From positions 5,223,501 to 5,287,500 of the forward strand of contig JAUIMM010000088.1 in the NCBI GenBank assembly GCA_031769625.1: a stretch of DNA of 64,000 nt, given 5' to 3'. The notes under the pieces are model-generated. The model worked only from the letters and a program-made list of their open reading frames with translations. It searched no databases and was not told the DNA's origin. Every line of letters starts with the position of its first letter. The stretch's first letter is position 1. The DNA is from Taudactylus pleione (Eukaryota > Chordata > Amphibia > Anura > Myobatrachidae). Both the position numbers and the translations under genes were made by a program. Shown piece after piece: positions 56,340 through 64,000 of the stretch.

Positions 56340-57170
56340 CTACTGTATATGTCGCACACATATTCCGCAGCGATTTACAAGGACTAAGTGGTCATTCACA
56401 TCATTCCCTGCTGCAGTGGAACTTACAATCTATGGGCCTGATTTACAGTATACCAATGGTTACTGGCCGTCTGCTCCTGTATCTGAGTTGCACTATGAAT
56501 GTGACAAGGTACATTACCATCGTCGCTCGCAGAAAGTATTTATTCGCAGTGTGATTAACCGAGCATTTAGTGGAGGTTTCGGAGTGGCGGCAAGGAACGC
56601 AGGAGTGTCTCAACCGGTTCAGGGGCTTGTCTTACCCTGCGGCTGTGATCCTGTACACATGGAATATGGCTCGGGCATCATAATTCCCACGGCCATTCTG
56701 CGGGACCATAGACTCACTCTGGACTGCAGCACTTGTAATGATCTGCGAGTGATGCTGCATATTTGTAGGCAGATGCTGCAACATTTTATGCAGATGCTTG
56801 GATTTGCAAAGCCGCAGGTGGGTGTCTCAATACATCTCCCGGTGGCTGCGACATTTGCATATATTCGCATAGCTGCTGCATACAAATTTGCAGCCGCGAC
56901 GTCATTAGCTACAACTCGGAATCAGGCCCTATATTCCCTATCACATTTACACACATACACACTAGGGTTCATTTTTTGCCACTTAACCTACCAGTATGTT
57001 TTTGGATTGTGGGAGGAAACCGGAGCACACAGAGGAAACCCACGCAAACATGAAGAGGACATACAAACTCCACACAGATAGGACCTTTGTGGGAATTGTA
57101 CCCAAGACCTTAGAGTTGTGAAACAATAATGCTATCCACTACTTTAACCGTGCTGCTCCAACTACTCCTT
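56340..57170 (-). mobile_element. L2-associated 3' repeat, split by a MITE
   Basis: 56340-56433 and 56930-57170 form one repeat on the minus strand: ATATTCCGCAGCGATTTACA.. ACTTACAATCTAT, then ATTCCCTATCACA, and the widespread vertebrate block TTTTTGGATTGTGGGAGGAA.. ACCCACGCAAACATGAAG.. CAAACTCCACACAGATAG. It is interrupted at 56434-56929. Confidence 0.8.
56434..56929. mobile_element. Harbinger-like MITE with TAT duplication
   Basis: GGGCCTGATTTACAG at the left and CGGAATCAGGCCC at the right. TAT lies on both sides (56431-56433, 56930-56932), and the interrupted L2 repeat shows the empty site (CAATCTATATTCCC in related repeats, from general knowledge of this block). Ends match the serial-hairpin family, but the interior lacks the hairpin chain. 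No coding region. Confidence 0.85.
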
Positions 57171-57978
57171 GACGTTAGGGACAATGGCCGTTTTCTCCAT
57201 AGGCAAGGGGTGGCCAAAGTAACAATAATGATCGACTGGTGGGCCTCGGACACTCGACAAGTAGATCTAGAGGATGTCCAGCAGCAGCCAATAAGAATCA
57301 AGTTGATTCTAATTGGCTTATTGCTCTGAAGCCATGTCTTGCTGAAGCCACAGCTGTCCCTGTCAGCTGTCACATGTGACAGCAATAGCCAGTAAGAATC
57401 AGACTGACTCTAATTGGCTGATGCTGACCTGTTTCCATAGCTATAATCCCCTCCACCAACAACAATGGCTCAACACTGCATTCGGGAAACAGTCTGCCCA
57501 TACAGTGCACGCTGCTAAACAGCGTCTCTGCATCTATAACTACAGCCACGCTGAGACACAGCGCCTCTGAGCTACACAGTGCCAGGCTCCCGGAATCACT
57601 ATCTGGATAATCAATAGGCGGCAAACTGTTTGGACTAAGGGTGGGAAGAGAGAGCTATAAGTTCACTGTTCAATTCAATGCCACCTGTTTCTATCTGCAG
57701 CATCATTGGTTTATGAAGTAGTAACCTGATATGTTTAGTTAGTTTATGTTTCACAACCATCCCAATCTTGGCGGGACAGTCCCCACGGCTCTTGCAGCGA
57801 GGCCATGGTCCCTTTTTGGACACGTACTTACGGCACCTGCAAATGTCCCTACATGGTAGATCACTAAACTATTTTGGTATATAGAGTAGACCAACAAAGT
57901 CCAAAAGTCTGGCCACCCCAGAAAACATTCCTTATCTAGTTTAAGGGGTTATTATAATGATAAGAGAATAGGCATAAG
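57171..57978. repeat. Unassigned DNA with short inverted repeats
   Basis: AGCCAATAAGAATCAAGTTG / TTGATTCTAATTGGCTTATT near 57287-57326, and CAGCTGTCACATGTGACAGC near 57363-57383, are imperfect inverted repeats. The rest is non-coding. Confidence 0.5.
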
Positions 57979-58256
57979 CAGGGCCATAGCTAGGGTAGTG
58001 CGGCCGTTACCATCAAACAGGGCACCATAGGTCAGGGGGCGCTGTTTGGGCCTGTCAAATTTCTGTTTATTATCATTCTTGCTTGTAGCTTCCTCTTATT
58101 TCATCCCCAGCATCTCCTGGCCTCTCCTATCTCTTCCCTGGCCCTTCCCCATGAAGCCATGGCCCTTTTTTGGGTGCATTATGTCCCTTTGAAAAATGAG
58201 GGGGGCGCCAATGCTCTTTCTGGCACAGGGCACCAAAAAGTCTAGTTACGGCTCTG
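57979..58256. mobile_element. hAT MITE (CAGGGCCATAGCTAGG ends), 278 bp
   Basis: Left CAGGGCCATAGCTAGG and right CTAGTTACGGCTCTG are inverted. Target duplication ggcataag (57971-57978) and ggtataag (58257-58264), 7 of 8 identical. Confidence 0.9.
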
Positions 58257-58264
58257 GGTATAAG

Positions 58265-61114
58265 TACAAACACAATACATTTATAATTAAATATTTGACC
58301 AATAAATACTTTTTCAAATGAAAGTGAAAACTATGAATACTGAATAGTATGCAAATGACATAATTCACAACCAGATCTACACAAGAGATGGAAATTGTAA
58401 TCACTCTTCCATAAATACCAGTTTATAAATGTAAATTAGTCTTTATCTGTTTGGAATCATCTATGACTTTTACCATTTGTACAAAACTATGGAAAATGTT
58501 TAGTTCATAATATGCAATAGCAATAATAACAATGCATATTGGGAGTGCAATATTATTTGATATTTAGTATTTAAAATAAGAAAAACATTGTGCTTTGACG
58601 TAGATAAGGGTAAACTATACAGTCTAGCTTTTCCGTGAATGCCAGAACACTTTCATTATTCAAAAATCATTCTAATGTTACTCACTGAATGCTGTCACAT
58701 TTCTGTGAAAATCTTCACCTCATTTAGGGTTATTTCCATATTTGCATTGTCTGTATGCAGACACTGCTCTACCTCTTATCATACTGTGGATGTTTGGTTG
58801 GAAATGGAATGTGCATGTCACCATACAGAACAGCCTACTGACACATTTAAGCCAACAATCTAAATCATATGAAATGCTGATCCTTTAACTCTGAGTTGTG
58901 TTTTACATACCTCAAGACAGTAAAGAGACATTGGGCTTTATTTCATATGACGCTATATTATATTTTGAATTTGTTCCCTATAAAACTATATAAAATGTGC
59001 ATATATTGATCATCCCATTGAAAGTAGGCACCAAATTCTGATCTCCAAGGTGTTGTAAAGATCCAGTCATATTGCATAGCTAAAAAAGCACCACCGGCCA
59101 CCACTACACCAGGAGCAAAAGTGTGTCCACCACCTACAGCTTATGAGAATGTTTTGATATGTAGCACAAAATGTTGGTTGAACTTGAGTATAATTATGTG
59201 TAACATGTTATTTTTCCATTCTGCCAAAATCCACATGGCTTGTCTAACAAATAGTACCATGTTATTATATTAATTATTATGCCAATCTGTGACAATAGGT
59301 GCATTCACATAACAATATGTGCATGTTATCATAAGGTGTAACCTCTTTAGTAATGTGACTTACACTTTGTCACACACATAAATAAGCCCCAATGCATGTC
59401 TGTTTAGAAATTCTATTTTTTTTTTTACTATACTGTAGGTAAAATATCGATTTTCAGATTCTGATTGTGGTCACTTTTCCAAATTCAATAATTGCACATA
59501 GGATAATAGGGTAACCTGTTATTGAAACTTTTTCCCCTAGGAATAAGTTGACTTTTTTTAATTCAACAATGAACATGCCTTCTTTCATAAAAGTTCTATC
59601 TGGATAGTGGCATATCATAAACTATGCTAATGAAAGCCTACCGAAATCATACAGTACACACATATCTGCTATACACAAACCATAATATACATACACCAAT
59701 CTTAGTTACAAACACTGAACATGTGTATGTACCAAAGTAAATTTCACTAGTACACCAGTATAGCAGAAACACGTTGCGACTTGATTTCAAGGTATGATGG
59801 GTCTTATGGAGCAATAATTAAACTACAAAGTTGTTGTCATTATAACTGCCTTAATCCTACTAAATTCTAAATGTATATATAAAACAAATAGAATTATATA
59901 AAAATGAATAAAAAAAGGGCATATATATATATATATATAAACACACACACGTACACACACGTGTAAAAACAATATTTCAGCTAAATAAAGCATTCCTATT
60001 TATTATTTCTCATGGGATAGATATTCACAGAAATATGGCACTGAACAGCCCCATCTTAAAGCACATAAATATTTCACAAAGTTCCAGTCATTTGATCCAT
60101 ATAATGATCACTTGTGCAATAACTGACTTATATGAAGGCTACTTACTGTTATAACAGGGCTTGTATGAAAATGTATAATATCTGTAAATCATCTTGTACA
60201 GATTTTTAAAGCTTTTCTTTCTTTGTCTTTCTTTTTTTTAATCTATCTCTTTTAGTGGACTAAATGACAACCACATTATCTATAGTACATGCCAGGAGTA
60301 CCTAACCCTGGCATGGAGACTGCCCACACAGTAATACTGTAGAGACTCCCACATGAGAGTGGCACAATGAATAGCAGACGATTAAACCACAGGTGAATGT
60401 GTGACTAGAGCCGGCTCTGACAGATCTACAACATTGCAAAGGGATCTGTAACTGTATAATTAAATAACAAAATCCAGATATGTTTCCTTATAAAGGGGCT
60501 AGATAGCAACATTGAAAAATGTGTACAAACCAGAAAAGAAGAGTAAAAAACACAAACAATATACAGGAAAGACATAAAAGCTGTGTTCATTTCTATATGC
60601 GGAGTGAAATGAGTTTATACAGCAAGAATAGGCAAACAGCTTTAATAAGAGTGATTGGTTCAGCACATAGACTGTCAGCTTGTGCATTAAAGATATTAGT
60701 GAATGGCAGGGAAATAAATAGCAATGATGTGGATGGGACAATTTTTTCTTAATACAATTGCCAAACACTTTAATTTGCCTTTATTAATACAGAGCCATGC
60801 ATAGCCACAATTACATGTATAGATCCAAACTCCAGTATTCCATAAATATATGTATATATATGTATAGGGGCATCCCAGGTTCTGTATGCACCGCCTGACT
60901 CCCCCAAACACTCCGGAGAAAACAGTCCCATATGCAGTTAGCAATGAGCACATCTGTGCATTCATTATATACACACTGCCACCCTACAGTCCAGTCACTC
61001 ATCTGCACATATATACATACACATCCACAAATGCAAGATCATCACTATTATACATTTAGTGATTAAAAGTACTGTGACTGTGAACACTATCAGCTTCCCT
61101 TTGCACTCACACAG

Positions 61115-61115
<1 letters not shown>
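58265..61115. other. No gene recognised
   Basis: Nearly 2.9 kb of AT-rich DNA, probably asic1 intron or 5' flank. A mixed AT/AC microsatellite lies at 59920-59963. No exon-like ORF or repeat ends. Confidence 0.5.

Positions 61116-61165
<50 letters not shown>
61116..61165. repeat. (AT)n microsatellite
   Basis: Uninterrupted AT run of about 50 bp. Confidence 0.95.
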
Positions 61166-61166
<1 letters not shown>

Positions 61167-61420
61167 CCACCTGCGCTCATGCAAATACAAATGCCATTAA
61201 CAGATTGCAGTCTGAGTGCATGTTGCTAATGGTTCTGTGACTTATCCATATGCAGATGTTTTAGTCACATACATGCACTGTATGGTATGCATTAGACACG
61301 TACACATGTCGTTCTATACAAGGACAGACATTACGACCGAGGCACGTAGCTAAAGAGACTGGGCAATGAATGCCGCACATCCATGCACAGTGTTATTGCT
61401 GGGAGCACAGCAGCACTCAC

Positions 61421-61600
61421 CTGCAGGCAGGGCCAGTCTGATCACACTCTGCACTGAGGAGACAGATCGCATATAGCAGTAACAGCAGCACTCTCTCCCC
61501 CCCTGTACCGCAGAGACAGCACAGGACCCCCACACCTTACCGCAGAGTCACACAAGGGTCCAGGGCACAGAGGCTCAGAGAGGAGACCAACGCTGTCACT
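61421..61600 (-). other. Candidate non-coding 5' exon of asic1
   Basis: On the minus strand CTGCCTGCAG|GTGAGTGC at 61421/61420 is a near-consensus splice donor preceded by moderately GC-rich, ORF-poor sequence. The coding exon at 55512-55877 needs an upstream donor because its acceptor lies just before the ATG. The 5' limit is a guess. Other consensus-like donors on the same strand are at about 62647 (CACGG|GTGAGT) and 62724 (CCCTG|GTGAGT), so alternative first exons are equally possible. Confidence 0.3.
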
Positions 61601-61619
61601 CAGTAACAGTAACACAGTG

Positions 61620-61910
61620 TAGGTTTCCGTGTGTGTGAATGTGTCAGTGTGTCTATACATTAGAATGTGCATACATCAGTGTGTGTATCAGAGTGCAAAT
61701 GTGTATCAGTGTGTGCATGTATCAGAGAGAGTGTGTGTCTATATATATGTGCATATACGTGTGTACGTATGTATGTATCAGAGTGTGCAGGAGAAACCGT
61801 GCACCCCCCCCCTGTCTGCCACTATTATTGTGTGTGTGTCTATATGTCTGTCCCCTCTGTATGCATGCGTCTATCTCCTCAGTACAAGGATGTGTGTGCA
61901 TGTCTGTGTG
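61620..61910. repeat. TG-rich low-complexity region
   Basis: Repeated TGTGTGT and GTATCAGTGTG motifs without a fixed period. The ORFs inside are compositional artefacts. Confidence 0.7.
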
Positions 61911-62963
61911 ACCAGCTCCCTTCCCCCAAAACCAGCTGCTCCCCCATAGCACAGAGATGCCGCTGCTGCTTCAGGAATCAGCCAGGACCAATACAGGAGA
62001 TATTAACCCTCTCCAGCAAGGGAAGACTTACAAAGCAGCCTGATCAATCAGCATCAGTACCGCCTTCCATAGCCTTATAGAGAGACCTACACAGAACCAG
62101 CTCCATCATCCATGTCTCTCGCAGAGGAGACCTGCTTCAGTCCTTCCCAGAGACGTATCTCGCACACAGACACTTTCGTACTGGAATATAATGATATGTG
62201 TATATAGCTGCCAGGGATGCTTTACTGATGATGAGCAGGTGCTAATCGCACCATGCTGATACATTACTGCACTTTGTCGCCTTGTTTGCACTGAAATTAT
62301 GACTAGCTTACTAAAGGTTATATTGATTTTTGTTTATGCATTTTAAATGATCCTCCACAATACATATATAAACTCATAATACCCGAGTAAGTGAAAATTG
62401 CCGTAAAGATGCAGAATTAAAGGTGCTACCCTGGACAGTAGATCAGAATTTTAAAAAAACAGGGGATACAAAGTTCCATGAACACATTCTTAAAGCCTGC
62501 AAATGCCCCTGAACATTAGGGACAGTTGGTAACTGTGATGCAGCACAGCCAGCATAACGTCTATCACCAATTCTGCTGTTACCTGTGTGTGTCATCACTC
62601 TGTAACCCTTGGACAGGGCTATGAAATATTAACTGAATGGCCACTCACCCGTGGAGATGGGGCTTCTCCCCTGGGGTCTGTCCTTTCCGGGCTTACAGTA
62701 GCAGCAGATGATATCCTCACTCACCAGGGATCAGCCCATTAACCTCCTTGCCCTACTGGCCCAGACACAGATAGAGAACAAAGATACCATAGGGAGAAGA
62801 GGAGTGAGGGCAGCCAGTATCATGGCACATCTATTACCAGGAGATAGCAAATGTTTATGGCCTAGGTTAAGAAAGATAGTCATCCAATAGGTAATAGACA
62901 AGTAACAAAATAAAATAGTCAACCAGAATGTTATTGGGAGTAAATAATAATTGTACATTATAC
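61911..62963. other. Possible 5' flank of asic1; nothing definite
   Basis: Moderate G+C at about 61900-62160 and two consensus-like minus-strand donors near 62647 and 62724. No CpG island and no TATA-anchored promoter that I can defend. Confidence 0.3.
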
Positions 62964-62966
62964 ACT

Positions 62967-63535
62967 GGGCCTGATTTAGATTAGCATGCTAACTGCACCC
63001 TCTGCCCATGTTCATGTAGTCAAGCGATTATTTGGTACTGTGCATGCACAAAATATTCTGAAAACCCCTGTGGTGCATACCTTACCCTGAGTGTGCCTCA
63101 AATGCGCTGTTGCTTATGGGGCCGCTGGTATCAGAGATGATGAGGGAAACCCATGGGCGTTCCAGTGTGGCGACTGGTAGGTGGTCTGAAGTGAACGCAA
63201 AAAAACCATTGCATGGGCGTGTCAACGAAAGCGTCTGTGTTCCCGCCACCGAGCTGCAGCCACAGTGGCCATGTTCAGAAGAAGACCCTGCACCTGCCAT
63301 AGGACAGGTGAAAATGTTGATGGTGCACATGATGGCGCACACGGATCGTCCTGGATCACTGGCGGTGTTAGAGCATGCAGCGAAGCTGACAATGGGCGTT
63401 TCAGTACTTACACATTCAGGTGCACACCAGTACATGAAGGGAGGGCTGAAACTAGCATTTGCATATTTTTGCAGCCATGACTCCACAAACATACACACCA
63501 GCAGCTGCAACTGCGTGCACCTCTGAATCAGGCCC
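62967..63535. mobile_element. Harbinger-like MITE (GGGCCTGATT ends)
   Basis: GGGCCTGATTTAGA and TCTGAATCAGGCCC are inverted ends. Flanking trinucleotides are ACT and AGT, so at best a decayed duplication. The interior has no hairpin chain and no transposase, so it is an independent subfamily sharing ends with 53366-53913. Confidence 0.8.
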
Positions 63536-63538
63536 AGT

Positions 63539-64000
63539 ATGTGCAATCTCTCCAGCAACGAATAGGCTATAAATCTCACTGACATGCTTGAATTATATTC
63601 TCACTAACTAACAATGCAATGAATGATTAATAGTGATGGCGATCTGTTGGTAGAGCACTTTATAGAAGCCGAGTCTCGCATTTAGCTATAGAATTCAGAA
63701 GTCAAGCTTATAATCTGGTTGAATTCAGGTAAGATGATAATGATGTTCTCAATAATACTTATTGGCAACAATGCAGCGATAACATAGATTTTCTATTGCC
63801 GCTGATCTCAGCGATAGAAAATTAGTTGTTTATGCCATTTCTGAATAAAATATCACTGGTGATACTGGCTGGCAGTCAGGGCCGGCCCCAGGTCTACTCG
63901 CTAGTCTGTGTTCGCTAGTAGCCTGCCGATTTTAGCATTGTGCGCATGCGTACGCATCACAGTGCGCGTGCGTGAACCACTGCAAGAGTTTGGGAAGCAT
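63539..64000. other. No gene; possible hAT end at 63873
   Basis: CAGGGCCGGCCCCAGG near 63873 resembles the start of a hAT element whose other end would lie outside the window. The rest is unremarkable. Confidence 0.35.

Noticed and set aside
61629..62080. Cys-rich ORFs of 90-137 codons
   Set aside because: Composition follows the TG-rich low-complexity stretch. Three overlapping frames are open and none resembles a known protein.
63082..63585. 167-codon minus-strand ORF and overlapping plus-strand ORF
   Set aside because: They fall inside a MITE with inverted ends, with no domain similarity and both strands open.

Overview
This window looks like intronic and 5'-flanking DNA of a vertebrate with a large, transposon-rich genome, most likely an anuran amphibian. 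The evidence is one clear acid-sensing ion channel exon (ASIC1-type) on the minus strand at 55512-55877. The rest is dominated by repeats typical of amphibians: hAT elements, Tc1/mariner, L2-type LINEs, palindromic MITEs carrying a CCAATCAGCTCC motif, 3-bp-TSD Harbinger-like MITEs and young minisatellites. No prokaryotic, viral or RNA gene was recognised. The species cannot be fixed from the sequence alone.

Layout. 0.2-2.4 kb: a small hAT derivative with a 41-bp minisatellite, then a full-length but broken Tc1 element. 2.8-9.0 kb: a complete hAT element (8-bp TSD) with an uninterrupted 1037-codon transposase ORF on the minus strand and about twelve near-identical 160-bp tandem repeats upstream of it. 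9.85-11.2 kb: a three-level nest (palindromic MITE, then hAT derivative, then two opposed serial-hairpin MITEs). 11.5-16.4 kb: a second hAT copy of the same family, internally deleted and itself invaded by a different 1.4-kb hAT. 16.4-18.9 kb: nested 3-bp-TSD MITEs. 19.6-22.35 kb: a 45-bp minisatellite split by an L2 fragment. 30.0-32.3 kb: a rearranged Tc1 with one end duplicated. 32.6-33.8 kb: a serial-hairpin MITE and two adjacent hAT MITEs. 36.3-38.8 kb: a longer, dead L2. 39.7-46.6 kb: 38-bp and 39-bp minisatellites, the latter inside one member of a local dispersed triplication. 48.8-54 kb: three more serial-hairpin MITE copies. 55.5-55.9 kb: the ASIC1 exon. 56.3-64 kb: L2 fragment, MITEs, a possible upstream non-coding exon and low-complexity DNA.

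How it fits together. The only host gene is asic1, transcribed right to left. The coding exon has a good acceptor 7 nt before its ATG and a good donor after codon 119, so at least one non-coding exon should lie at higher coordinates and the next coding exon beyond the left end of the window. Everything from 55.5 kb to the left edge would then be intron 1, colonised by transposons. The most unusual pattern is a shared architecture in three sequence-unrelated mobile-element families: 5 to 12 different near-perfect hairpins placed end to end. In one family the hairpin sequences differ between copies while each stem stays paired.
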